64,000 bases of DNA, from positions 36,744,001-36,808,000 of the forward strand of contig NC_081826.1 in assembly GCF_030867095.1 (NCBI RefSeq), in the 5' to 3' direction. The stretch is from Alligator mississippiensis. Its lineage: Eukaryota; Chordata; Crocodylia; Alligatoridae. Under the pieces are notes generated by a model, which saw only the letters and a list, made by a program, of their open reading frames with translations, made no database searches and was not told the origin of the DNA. This document shows positions 1 through 11,929 of the stretch, one piece after another; the stretch's first letter is position 1, and the number at the start of each line of letters is the position of its first letter. Position numbers and translations under genes: made by a program.

Positions 1-371
1 ATTGGGCCCTTCATGGCTCCTCTGCCATCTGCCCTGTCACACCAACATCTTACAAGTCGAGGCTGCAGGTGTTTTTGGCACTTTACTCAAAATGTTGCTG
101 ACCCCTAGACTAAAATGTAGATTACCCTTCCCTACCTCCAATTAAACTTGTTGTGGCACTTAATTCATTCATTTTTTATAGTAATTTGAGATCCCTGGAC
201 AGAAAGCACTACTGAAATGGAAAGTATTACTCTTATTATCCAGCTAGCTAAATGAGCATGGAATTTAAAGACAGCTACAGTTATCATTTCCAGTTAATCA
301 CGCCAAGCAATGACAGAAAACTGAAAGTAGATTGAAAAGAATATCCACAAATGTACCTATATGAGAAACAG

Positions 372-446
372 GGGTATAGGTTGTAGCCATGTTGGTCTAA
401 GGACATAGGCAGACAAGGTTCTTTGGGTAGGAACAGAAATTTGGTA
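372..446 (+). repeat. Short SINE-like repeat, family A (partial copy)
   Basis: Contains gtagccatgttggtctaagg followed by ggcagacaaggttctttggg. The second motif recurs in the copy at 57,555-57,699, which is bounded by a perfect target duplication. I place both in one interspersed family. The copy is truncated and its 3' end is unclear. Confidence 0.4.
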
Positions 447-1145
447 AAACAAAGCTCTTCAGTCTAGATGATCAAGGAATAACAAGATTCAAAGGCTGAA
501 ATTTATAACTAGGCAAACTAAGGCAAGGAACATAGCACAGATGTTTAGTGGTAAGGGTAATTAACTAAACAATTTACAATGGTTTTGGTGGATTTTCCAT
601 CACTGGATATTTTTCAATCAAGACTATATGTTCTTCTGAAAAGACATGCTCTAATTTAAATAGGAATTAATTCAGGGAAGTCCTAAAGTCATTATTATAA
701 GGAGATCAGTCTAGAGAACCACTCTGTTCCTTTCTGGGTCATCACTTTGTGAGAACACCAAAGGATATGGTAAAGTTGAGTGATCTAAATGATGGTGTCT
801 CCCTTCAGGCACATTTTGTTTTACAATGCTTCCTTGAGGGTGAAAAAGCTGTCACACCCATCTAATATACAACCCACTATGAAAGTAGCAACTATATTAT
901 TAACACCCTGAGTCAAGAGCTGTCAACTTTCCACCAAACCATCCAAGAAAAACTGAATCTGTCCTCACCATCATGGTTGGCTTGTCACACTAGTACAATG
1001 TAGGGAAAGCATTCACCCTGTGATGGTAAGTCTATTACATCTGCACTCAAGTAGTAAAAACATCATGCTTTTATGATTTAGTAAGTACTAAGATAAAGCC
1101 CTGCAGATGGCCCTTCTATGGTGAATTTAGCAGCTCCCAACAAGT

Positions 1146-1148
<3 letters not shown>

Positions 1149-1193
<45 letters not shown>

Positions 1194-1194
1194 G
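1149..1194. repeat. (GA)n microsatellite
   Basis: About 46 bp of almost pure GA dinucleotide, interrupted once by AA. No function is suggested. Confidence 0.95.
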
Positions 1195-2059
1195 AAATTA
1201 AGAGTGCAAAATACACAGAAGGAGCAATCTGTGTTACAGAGCCAGAAACGAATAATTTGACAAATTGTCAAAAATGAATATTTGACAAAAATGGAGTGGC
1301 TAGGATATTGTTCTTCTGTTATATAGCTTCTCCCCTAGATAGACCAGGAAATAATGCAGTCATAAACCCTGATCTTCAGGAAGACTTGAAGCTTCAAGAT
1401 ATCCTTACAAACCTGATCAAACAGAAGTTAAGTCTCAACCAAGCAGAGGACAGATCAGGACATATGTCACTTCTAAGGTTGCCAACCTCCAGGATTGCCC
1501 TGGAGTCTCCAGGATTTAGAGATAAATCTCCAGGGGACTGCTGAGACTCACCCAGGAGATAAATGATAGGGCATTCATTAAAATAAATATTAAATGTTGA
1601 ATCTGATGTATACAGTTGTCCAGTGGGTTTTTAAAACATAATAGTAATGTGCATTTGCCTTCCTGACATACAGTCATTAATGTTGTTGTGATGTGATGAA
1701 ACCTCCCAGAATAGATTCAAACAGAGTTGGCAACCCTGGTCTCTTCGGACATGGACTAGATGGATTTAATTAAAAAAGAAAATCCACACAAACACTTACA
1801 TACTACAGTTCATAGATACCAATACTTTCAGTCCAAGCTTGTACTTTCATTTATCTATTTCTTTTTTTAAAACATACGCTTTTACTGAACTTTAAAAAGG
1901 AGGCAAAATGAGCATTAGGTACTATACATATATTTAGAATTACTGCACTCAGCAACCAAGAAACCAGCCGCTGCTCTGGTTTCAAAAATCTGGAATTTTC
2001 AAATTTCTAGCAGGTGCTTGGTCCAGAGCATGCTGGATTTGTGAGGTTATACTGTATTA

Positions 2060-3300
2060 AATAGTATACGGTGTGAGAGGGGAGACAGGAGCTCCCCCAG
2101 CATGGCCCAGACCCCTAACCAAAGTGCCGCGGCACTCACCATAGGAGCCAAGTTGGGCAGCAGCAGGGAGGAGACCAGAGCACAGACGCCGGCACAGACG
2201 CAGGCTTGGCAGTTTCACAGCTAGCTGAGTCTGCATGTCGGGGAGAGCTGGGGGCATGGCCTCCGAGCAGCGCGGGCTGCTCAAAAGGCGGCCAGAGAAA
2301 GAACTGGGGAGGAGCGGGGGAGAGAGAAATGGAGCGCCAGCCAGGAGATGCTGGCTCAGGAGCCGGGAGGCTCCAGCTCTAGCCCCAGCTTTCCAGTGAA
2401 GGAGGAGGCAGCTGGCCACCAGGAGACCAGTGAGGCAGGAGGCAAGCTCAGGGGTCAGCAGAAGCCAAGGAGCCCTGCTACAGAGCAGCAATCAGGTGGG
2501 ATGCCGCTGAGGAACTGCAAGGCTCTGACTAGGAGCCCTAGAACTGGGACTCAGGGCAGACCCTCAAGTCCTCAATCATCCTTGGACAACTCTGAAGGGG
2601 GCATAGCATGGGGAACGACGAGCCCCCAAAAAAGGGAGAAGAGTGATGCCGGCAAGAGGGCCCAAGACAACAGGACCCCAGGTCAGCCGGGCTCCAGGGT
2701 GGGGACGCCAGAGGAACTGGTAGGGATGGGCACAGGGGAGGTCCCAGTACTTCTGCCCACTAAAGGGGGAGAAGACAGACAAGCCCCTAGAAGGGGGAGA
2801 GAAAGGAGCCCTGAGAGAGAGAGAGAGAAAGGCAGGCTTGGGAGCTCCACCGGCAGGTGCCAGCATTTTTCTGTTGAATTGTGGATGACCCCAGCAGGGG
2901 CAAGTTTATTTTCCTTGAAGAGGGGGAAACCAGCCCGAAAACCAGGGGTGGCCCCTTTAAGGTTCACAGCCCAGAAGACCCAGCCCTGGCAAGGCGGGCA
3001 GTGTGGGAAAGATCTGCAGGAAGCAGCATCAATCGAGACCGAAGGCATGGTAAGGGTGGGGTAAAGGGGAGGTTTTGGAGCTCCACGAAGACAACCCTAG
3101 GGTCGAGACACCTCTGGGCCCCAACCGGAAACTCCCTCCCCAACTGATAACAACAAAGACGTGACAGATGAGAAAAAGGGGCAGTGCCCAGACCATCTAG
3201 GTGGCACCAGAATAGGGTTTCACCCTGACATTGCTGGGAGGCAGGGAACCCACAAAGAGGTCCCCAAAGCCTTATAATACCTACCAGCGACATACAGCAA
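2060..3300. other. GC-rich island inside BAALC intron 1, unidentified
   Basis: About 1.2 kb that is clearly more GC-rich than its AT-rich flanks. It carries a purine-rich plus-strand frame open from 2,348 to 3,064 (238 codons, rich in Gly, Ser, Pro, Arg and Glu, with a run of RERE). There is no recognisable domain, signal peptide or membrane segment, and overlapping frames on the other strand are also open, as expected of GC-rich DNA. It could be a decayed retroelement or an unspliced remnant of a repeat-borne gene. The edges show no target duplication that I can find. Confidence 0.35.
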
Positions 3301-4884
3301 AAGAACAAGCCACCTTCTTTTCCTGGAGGTCCAAGGCAGGGAAAGGCAGGTGGTCAATCATTATAAAGCATCATCCATATAATCCAGAAAAATATGATTG
3401 AAGATAATTTTTTTCTTCCATGAATCATGTGAGACATTTTGATTTTGATATCCAATTAAAATTGTACTTGCCATAGTTTTTTTCTTCATTGAGGGCTTCT
3501 AATACTTATTTACCAGAAATATTTTGGGAAGTGGTAGATGGGATAGTATTTACTAAGGGACCCCATCAGAATATTATAGATGTCTCTAACAAATATACAA
3601 AACAAAATGTTAAAATAAACAACCCCACCACATATTATACTAATAAATAGCCACACAGTGCAAAAACCAAGTTGCCTATTTTCCCTACACATCACCCAAA
3701 CTACATTTGCTTCTGTAACAGTTCTCCTACCTAGGCCACAAACTAGCAACACACTTAGACACATGCTTAATTTTACGCATGCATGGGTGGTCTCAAAGAC
3801 TTCAGTGGAACTAGTCACAGGTTTAAAATTAAGCATCTGCTTAACTGTTTTGTGGCATTAGGGTCATAAAGAGAAAATGCCCAGCCCTCTAGTTATTATA
3901 AAGCTAGTTTCATGTCACTTCCATTTTGCATGCCTCTAGCCACTACAATGACACCTGCTCCCATGAGAAATTAAAATGGCATTAAATTGATGAACTACAG
4001 AAAGAGCAGGAAATGGGTAGATCTGGAGAAGTAACAATAACGTTTGGACTGATGGGGAGGATTTACAGAAAGAGTATTTACTTGGTAAATCTAATTTTTC
4101 TGGCAGACTTTAATATTGGTTTGATTTAAAATTGACATGTTGTAAATATTAGTTTAGGCTACTAACAGGAAACCTTAATTGGATTCCACCCTAAGTGCAA
4201 TATATATATAAACTGAATGAAGAATGGAAATATTCAGTGGGATTTCTGTTCCAGAGGGCTAGCTACTATCATTTATTACACACAGTATTCAGTTAACTCT
4301 ATTGTTTTCTTCTGCCGCCAGTTTATAATCCTCTGATTCATAGGCTGAAGTAAAGACATAGTTTGATTTTGGCAAGAAAATCACCAATTTCCCCTTTCTA
4401 AGAGAGAAATATAGCTGTGCTGCACCTCAGTGTTATTTCCTTTCTGTCCCTGAGACATTTTCCAGTGATCTTGGGTAGACATTCTGTGAAAAACTGAACT
4501 GATTGTCACTAAATCGCAAGGCATACATGTGAATGACATGTTCAGATTAATTCCTCCCAAACAGCAGGGTCTTTTGCTGCTTCATTGCTTTGGCCTGCCT
4601 TCACTTTTAGCACTGGGTTTGTACTGACAGAACTGGCAGAGAGGTTTGTTATTTATACTTTCAGAGTTATGTAATCCTGGGTACTGTTCAGGACCCATCT
4701 GAAGACTATCCCCATCAAATCACAATTTAAGGAACTGATTTTCAAAGGAGTCTCACACCTTCCTCTTTTTATGCATACACAAGCCTCTGTTCCAGTTCTC
4801 TGTACAAATTGTCTTCCCACATATGTATTCTGTTACTTGTATACATAAAGACTGAAAATTGGTTATGCAAAGCTAAGACACACA

Positions 4885-5312
4885 GGCCGTGTTCAGACAA
4901 GCACGGCCGTGCAGTATGTACCATACACCACGCATTCAGGTGTTCTCCACTGGCGTTTTTTGACCCCGGAGTAAAAAAAAAACCTGTGTGAAAAAAAGCA
5001 GGGCAGCACATGCAGGGACAGCACACATTGCACAAAAACAGAGTTTGGCTGGCCAGAGCCATGCTCCAGCTGCAAACCAGGCTCCAGGCAGTAGGACTGC
5101 CACAGCTGCAGCTCCCCAAGGCCTCCAGTTAAGGCTGCTGGGGCCAGCACAGTTGCTGGCCCCAGCCTCCCCTACCCCACCCAGGGTAACCTGCCACGTA
5201 CCAGAGGGCGCATGGCACAGGCATTCCCCAGGGACAAGCAGCAGTGGCACAAAGTGTGCTGCTGCTTCTTGTCCCTGGGGAAACAAACATCCACACTCGT
5301 GTAGACATGGCC
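4885..5312. mobile_element. Non-autonomous DNA transposon, family B (copy 1)
   Basis: Imperfect terminal inverted repeats start ggccgtgttcagacaagcac on the left, and on the opposite strand gcggccatgtctacacgag on the right. The interior is GC-rich. It is homologous along its length to 22,847-23,298: both share aggcattccccagggacaa and the block around aaggctgctggg. It has no transposase, and no clear target duplication was found. Near its right end lies a strong hairpin at 5,226-5,280. Confidence 0.65.
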
Positions 5313-5604
5313 GCAAGGCGCTACTTACTGAAAACCAGGCATTGAGTGCCTTCCCAAGGGCTCACTCTGTCCCCTCATCAAACACCTTGAAACCCCTCAT
5401 CTTTTCTTTCTTTTCCCCTTTACTCTCCTGTTCATTACTGAGAAGGAGGCCTTCTGTACAGTAGGTTTCCAGCAGACAGTATGGAGCAACAGAACTCAAA
5501 CGGGGGTGAAACTAGTAATGTCACAGAATATGTCATGTATATAGGAAGGTTCTAGAACACATCCATGCTCCGCAAAAATTATCCATTGGTCACAGTGGCT
5601 TTGT

Positions 5605-6172
5605 GTAGATGAAATGAGAGGCGTGCGTGCACGACACTTTCAAGTGGGCTAAATGCTTTTGAACTGCTTTAATAGTGTCAGTGTTTGCATGCCTCGGCAG
5701 TGTATTGTGCATTAATTCCAGCCACTGTAGGAAATTTGGTGGCGTAATGCACCTGAAATGACTTGGGTCTTGCTACTCTTACAGCCAGTCAGGCTCCTCG
5801 CTGTTTTTTTTTTTCTTCAGTTGAGCCTGCCTGCACAGGCTCCTGCCAGGTCGCACAGGCCCTGAGATGCATGAGGCCCAGTTCTTTCCTCCATAGTGGC
5901 GGAGCACCCCCTGGGACCGCCTGGGCCAGGTGCCAGCAGGCAGGTGCTGCCTGGGGGCATGCCGTCGCTGCAGAAGGAAGCACCAGGCACTGCACAGCTC
6001 AGCCTGCCAACAGCTCACCACCCACCCCACCACAGGCAGGTAAGCTCTACAGATTGGGCCCCCTAATCCTTGTGTACGTGCAACGGGGTTTTTAAAAACC
6101 CACCTTTTCAATTTAGGGAGAACTAAACTGAACGAAACCCCTGTTGCACATACAAGCACCCTCACAGGCCAG
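5605..6172 (+). mobile_element. Non-autonomous DNA transposon, family C (copy 1)
   Basis: The stretch from gtgtagatgaaatgagaggc through aatttggtggcgtaatgcac matches the reverse complement of 42,300-42,479, so two inverted copies of one family are present. The right end contains a palindromic segment around tttttaaaaaccca. There are no coding remains. Boundaries are approximate because the ends have decayed. Confidence 0.55.
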
Positions 6173-7384
6173 AGTAACTATTATGATATATTCCTCGTAC
6201 ATACCAGTTTGAACCAATATATTAAGAAAACTAACAAACACGTGAAGTGTAAGAACACAGAGGAATATTGATATGCTCTTTTTTTTGCATTTCCACATCT
6301 GGTCATTCCATTCTTGGGCTTTCAAGCTAAGATTGCTTCTTGTAAATTATACTTAAGGAAATAAAGATTTAATAAGAATAAATTTTTGTTTACAACCTGA
6401 TGGTTCCTTACTCATTTATGTTAAACTTTTAACTTCATGTTTACCTGGTAAATGAAACAGCAGATGATTGCAGCTGTGGTCATAACCAATACTGCTCTCT
6501 GTTGTTATGGCAACTAGTGTTCAAACAGCTCTGATTTTTTTTTCCTTTCAGCTTCTCCCACTATAAAGCAACAGGGAATGGCAGGCCAATTTTCGGAAAC
6601 TTCCATAATAAATTTTGCCAGTGCCCTGAACCCTTCTATTGTATTTTCAGTATGCTTATTCTGGCCCAGCTGAATTGCCAAGGTGATTTCTGACTATACA
6701 ATTTACCATTGTTTTCAGCAATCACAGATTAGCAGAACAACTACATAATTCTCCATCTGGCATTTAACTCAAAAGAATAGACTAAAACAAAAAGAATTGT
6801 TCATAAACACACACATCTACAGTAGTGGCAATTACTGTATACCAAATAAAATGTGAGCCAGTCAACTTGCTGGATAGCTAACCTCAATTTACTTCATTTT
6901 TGGTGCTGTTAAATTTCCTTATTATTCTGACAGAATTCCCCTAATAAGTCCATGTACAGCCCCATTTTGCTGTCATCTAAACAAATGGACAATTTGCCAA
7001 TGCCTTCAAGCAGAGAAGGATCTGGTTTATAATACAGACTTCTTTTCCCCTAAGTCTAGTTTTTGTGGCTGCCTGCTACCAGGTACCTTTGTTTATATCA
7101 TGAAAATGTTTTTCTCTACTGAATGTCAGGCTGATTTAAACAAAAGATACTATAGATAATGTTCTTTAATGTGCTACAGCTGTAAAATATTTAAAAACTG
7201 ATACAGAAAGGTGTTCTGTTTTTAAAGCTTTATCAACAAAATTACACAAGTTATTTAAAACAAAATACTGTATGAATAAAGTGGTACTCAATTGGTTAAG
7301 ATGTTGTATGAGTAAGTTTTAAGTCAATCACTATGCAGCTTTGCAGCTCTGATACAAAAGTACTCTTCAGCCATTATGATAGCA

Positions 7385-7485
7385 CTCTCCAACTATAAGT
7401 AGAGTCCCACTGTGCTGGTTGCTGTCAAAGTGCACAGTAAGAGGCAGTCCTTGCCCAGAGGATTTTCCAGTCGGAGAGACAGAAC
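7385..7485 (-). repeat. Ancient LINE 3' tail (L2/L3-like)
   Basis: Read on the minus strand it has the 'ctctgggcaaggactgcctc' consensus followed by a 'cactttgacagc' block. That is a diverged version of the LINE tail seen more clearly at 12,735-12,867 and 49,318-49,440. A similar weak trace occurs near 9,400-9,480. Confidence 0.35.
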
Positions 7486-8427
7486 ATGACTACATGGTCT
7501 CCTTGAGAGAGGGAAGCATGTTAACAAACCACAGTCCAAGGCTACACATGCTCATTCAAACAATCTACCTGGGTTTGTTTTCCTGGTAGAAGAACTTATA
7601 CAGAGATGCTTGAACAGAGGCATTTGAATGCCGAGCTCTTGAAGAGCAGAGAGCTTGCATTGCTGATACTGTGCAGCCAAGAGGGCCTTCTGCACACAAG
7701 TGCTCTGCAGACTCCCTCAGTCCGCCTGGAAATAGATGGCAAACGTGCACAGGACAGCCCTGATTGGCTGACCCAAACTGCTCAGGGTCAACCTACATCT
7801 CCCTGCAGCACAATGTGGGGATTATCAAGGCAGCATATTCTGCTACCTGCTGGGCTGAAGCAGTAGAGTCCATCAAGCAATACCTATCTCCTGGGGCAGG
7901 GGGCAGAAATTAAGTACCCTGGGATGCTGGAGGATTGTGTTGTGGTTTTTCTCAGAAGAGAATGTGTACAGACATGTGCTCTCCCAAGGGACACCCTCCT
8001 TTAATCCTTGTTGTTCCCCAGGTATTCTTCTCCCAGACCGGCTGTTTTTGCTCTCGAAAAAAAAATTTGAACCCCTGTACACTCATGTTTTCTACTGAGA
8101 AAGCAGCAACACTTCCAGGACAAACCTAATGTTTTTATGTGGCCCGAGGCACCTGAAAAGTACAAACTGAAATGACCTGAAAAGGTTGAGTCTAATTTTG
8201 GATGTTATGTGGTTAATAGAACTTTAAAAACATTTCCAAAACACAGATTTTGATAGCAATTTGGGACTGTTGCAGTTTAAATTTATCAAGTTTAAATTTA
8301 TTCAGGATCACAAAATTATGTCATTACAATCTGAGATGTATTACATTTTTGTTGGATGGTTATTCAAAAATTATGTGCCTTGCAGTGTATTTAATGATTA
8401 GTCCAGTGATGCCTTTACAAGTTGAGT

Positions 8428-8619
8428 ACCAAGGGTTTGGAACAGGCTCACTCCAGAGGTGGTACAGTCACCCACCCTGGCAATCTTCAAAAAGCATCTT
8501 GATGCTCACCTTGCTGGGGTCAGCTGATCCCAACAGTTTTTCTTGCTCAAGTGCAGGGGGGCTAGACACGATGATTTGTAAGGTCCCTTCTAGCCCCTAA
8601 CAACTATGAAACTATGACA
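8428..8619 (+). mobile_element. CR1 LINE, 3' end fragment
   Basis: Runs from ggtttggaacaggctcactc, the conserved CR1 carboxy-terminal coding region (WN-LPPEVV type), to the 3' UTR block gctagacacgatgatttg and the terminal ctatgaaactatga repeat typical of CR1. It is severely 5' truncated, which is normal for CR1. Confidence 0.85.
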
Positions 8620-8638
8620 TTCCTTCAATCCCTTACTT

Positions 8639-8871
8639 CAGTAATTCTCAACCAGGGTGCTGCAGCCTGATTCACAAGATAAATCCAGAAATTTCAAATA
8701 AGAATCCATACCGTCAAAACCACTCTGACTTGTGGCCTTTCTGAGTTCTTTGTAATAAAATAACAACTCTATTTTTCCCACAGTCAAAAAATGAGTGAAA
8801 GCTAAGATGTTCTGAGGAATACCTTGAGTCTAATGAGAGGTGCCTTGATTCTAACAATTCTGAGACACCCT
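8639..8871 (+). mobile_element. hAT-like MITE, family D (copy 1)
   Basis: Starts cagtaattctcaaccagggt, a Charlie-type hAT terminus, and ends near ctgagacaccct. It is flanked by an imperfect 8-bp duplication (ccttactt / gcctactt, 6 of 8). It shares the interior motifs attcacaagataaatccag and ttctttgtaa with the copy at 57,283-57,753. Confidence 0.65.
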
Positions 8872-9899
8872 GCCTACTTGTTTGGGGAACCATTACTCAT
8901 ATTAACATTAAATTACTTTGTTGACTTCAGTGTAAGAAGAAAGCTGAGTTATGTAAGGAGCTGCAGAATCAAGCACTATGTGCCCCTAAGGAAATGTGTA
9001 CTATTAGTATGCCCAACTATTCCCCAAGCCTTAGATAAGGTGTGAGAAATGAGGATCTTGTGAAAAGTTCTTAGTTTACAATTAAATGGATGCACTTACG
9101 AAAAACTGTTCTGCTGGATCATCTTATTGCGAATCTGCTTCTTTTCTCTCCCCTGGGAAAGCACTCACTCTACGTAAAGTATACAGGTTTGTCTTTTACA
9201 AGGTTTCTTTCAATCTCACCACCTGCAAAGCCTCACAATGTTCCCTGTTATTTTTATCTTTTTCTCTCTCCCTCTTCAACATGCTGGGCTATTTGACATT
9301 GGCAAAAGCTCAGTTGTGGACTTCAAAAGTTGTTATTGAGTATATTTCCTTCTTATATGACTTGTCCTGATCCCAGTGAGAGAAAGATCTGTTTTCTTAT
9401 GGTTGGCATTATTTTATGTGCTTGCTTGGTATTGTGCAAGTATATAAAATGACACAGTTCCTGCTCCTGAAGCTTGCCTTCTACAAGGAGGTGGTGGATG
9501 TGCTCACATTCATATTTCCTTGCTTTGACCTCTTCATTCAGCTTGGTGAAGGGGAAAGACCTGGTTGAACTGAAAGGACTAGGGGTCCACTTGTCCTGGT
9601 CCTCACCAAGCACATATTTCTCACCTATCTCTTGCTGATCTTGCTGTTCTCTCCCCTTTCTGTCAGTACTGCCTATCAGCCCCCAATCCCATCCCTCCTG
9701 TTGCTCAGCACTTTTGCCAAATCTACCAAGTCCATCAACTCTACCAAGTCCATTAGAGTTGATGTCTTATCTACTCTGTGCCTTTTCCCTTTCCTTCTCT
9801 GATATGACTGTTGATTCTTTATGTGTCTCGGTTTTCTGCGCTTTCAATGTTTTTTACCCTCTCTTTTATTGCAAGGTCCATCATCCAGCCCCCAGCTCT

Positions 9900-10638
9900 G
9901 ATTAATCCTCAACACCCACTTCCTCTGACTTTGCACAGCAGAGCCTCTCTAGTAAAATCCGATGACCAGGCTGACTTCCTCCAATACAAATCTTCCCTTA
10001 ATTGTGTACTGTTTCTAACCAGACAACTCTATTTCTCCACTTTAATTGGATCCCATGCTAACAATCCCAGCCAGTTTTTTGTCACTTTTGACCAACTCCT
10101 AAGCACTCCTATCCTCCATCCTCCAGTCCTCTCTCGGCACAGGATTTCACCAATTTCTTTGTTGAGAAAACTGACAAAATTATATTTCCCCCCCACAACA
10201 GCTTGCCTTCCTTTCCCTCTTGGCCTCCTACAAGTCTGTCCTCCTGCTCCCCTGTCCCAAACACAGAAGTTTTTCATCTGGTATCCTCTTCTAACCCCTC
10301 CACTTGTTCCAGTGACTACATCCCATCATCTCCCTCATATCACTGTCATCCCACCCTTACCATTCTACTTGACCTCTCACTTCCCTCTGGCTGTTTCACT
10401 CTCAAGTATCTCAAACCAGCACTTGATCCTACTTTCCTCTCCAAATGCCTATGCTTCTCCTTTCATCTCTAAGTGCACTGAATGCACTGTTTACAATTCC
10501 TGTTTGGAGTACCTCTGCTTATGTTAGATTGTGGATTCCTTCCCTTCCCTGGAATTAAAGCTACTGGCACCAAAGTCTATGAACTCTTGCCAAATTTCAA
10601 AGCCAATAATCTGTCCTCAAACTCCTTGACATGCCAGC
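9900..10638 (+). mobile_element. L2-superfamily-like LINE, segment 1 (endonuclease/RT linker to RT start)
   Basis: A plus-strand frame reads LIGSHANNPSQFFVTFDQLL, and further on FTLKYLKPALDPTFLSK. This resembles the linker and early reverse-transcriptase region of L2/Rex-type LINEs, with frameshifts. The element continues beyond a hAT insertion: the flanks at 10,631-10,638 and 11,382-11,389 are the same 8 bp. The start of this LINE is uncertain; pyrimidine-rich sequence from about 9,650 may also belong to it. Confidence 0.55.
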
Positions 10639-11381
10639 TAGGGGTGTGCGAAGCGGGCCCTATTCGATTAAAATTCAGCCTGAATCAGGGACAGTGATTT
10701 GATTCATTGACTCGGATCACTGTCCCCGATTCGATTCAGCTGAATCCAAATCTGAAGATGCAATGCTGATTTGGAGAATCAGCGATTCGGACATAGACAC
10801 AGCTTTAAATGTTTTTTCTACATACCTCGAGGTACCAGGTGCAGCTCATGAATGCTGCGATGCTGAGGCAGATGAAGCGTCCCACAGGAGTGTGTCTGTG
10901 GGCGGGGGGGAGGAAGGGGGGCATGTGCTCCATGGCAAACCCGGAAGTGGACCGGAAGTACTTCCAGTCCACTTCTGGGTCCGCTGGGGAGCGCACTGGG
11001 AGCCCCCCCGCAATCCCTTGTCTCAGCGATCAGCCATGGGGGGGCCCGGGTGCCCTCCCAGACCCCGGAGGCACCAGTTGCCAATCTGGGGGGGGGGCCC
11101 TGTGCCCCCCCCCCCCACTGCCGAGCGAGCTGGGGACACTCTATCCACCCCAGCATCGCAGCATTCATGAGCCACCTGCTACCTAGATATATGTAGAGCA
11201 AACATTTAAAGCTGTGTCTGTGTCCAAATCGCGGAATATTTCCAAACATCTCCGAATTGATTTGGATGGTTCCAATTCAATTTGCAGAGATTAAAGGGTC
11301 CTCTGATTCAATTTGGCTTTGGAGATTCAGCCACCAAACCGGGCCAAATCAAATCAGGGACTGAAGCTTCACACAGTCCTA
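10639..11381. mobile_element. hAT-like foldback element with perfect target duplication
   Basis: Begins taggggtgtgcgaagc and ends gcttcacacagtccta, an inverted pair. The perfect 8-bp target duplication atgccagc lies on both sides (10,631-10,638 and 11,382-11,389). The inverted similarity extends far inward: both arms carry ctcatgaatgctgcgatgct. No transposase is encoded. The GC-rich centre has long G and C runs. Confidence 0.9.
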
Positions 11382-11489
11382 ATGCCAGCCTTTCTTGACT
11401 CCCATCAATCATATTCTTTTTCTTGAAATATGGTCTTCACTTGGCTTCCATGACTCTGTCCTCTCTGGATTATCCTCTCAGCACAATTA
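11382..11489 (+). mobile_element. L2-like LINE, segment 2 (reverse transcriptase)
   Basis: Plus-strand translation gives TPINHILFLEIWSSLGFHDS, which matches the pattern 'DT.DH..LL..L..LGF.D..LSW' after the catalytic Asp of L2-type reverse transcriptase. It is the direct continuation of segment 1 once the hAT is removed. Confidence 0.6.
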
Positions 11490-11838
11490 CAGAATCATGA
11501 AAATCCCTTCCAGTCCTAATTTTCTAAGGGTTCATCTACTCCACCCCCCTGCTAGTGACAGGATCATCATCAAATCACCAATACAAATCCATTCTCTAAC
11601 CTACACAGTCAACTTTGACAGGACTACAAGACATGACACCCTAACCTACTACAGGTAAAGCAACGGGAGCACAGTAGCCAGTGTCCTGCTGCTGCGAGGG
11701 AAACAGGACAAACTTGCAAAATCCAAGCAAGAGGGTCACACCCCCCGCTATAAAGGGAAGCAACAACCTCCACAGTCCATACCAATTTGAACATGGGATA
11801 AAATTCCTTCCTGACCCCAAATATGACAATCACTCAAC
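11490..11838 (-). mobile_element. CR1 LINE 3' UTR fragment, inserted into the L2-like LINE
   Basis: Plus-strand agaatcatgaaaatcccttc is the reverse complement of a CR1 3' end. It then follows the same UTR as the copy at 13,059-13,440, sharing ttccttcctgaccccaaata. It is 5' truncated and diverged. Confidence 0.75.
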
Positions 11839-11929
11839 CAATGTCTTCTACAGAGACTTTTCCTCTTCCCCTAACTTTCTGTGAACACCCCAAATGTCTT
11901 AATCCTTGGTCCCCTTCTCTTCCCCTATA
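11839..11929 (+). mobile_element. L2-like LINE, segment 3
   Basis: Contains ccccaaatgtcttaatccttgg followed by ccccttctcttcccc, readable as a decayed GVPQ-SVLGPLLF motif of the reverse transcriptase palm. That is the position expected after segment 2. Confidence 0.45.

Noticed and set aside
1149..1194. Possible CRISPR or satellite array
   Set aside because: It is a simple GA microsatellite; there are no spacer-repeat structures in the window.
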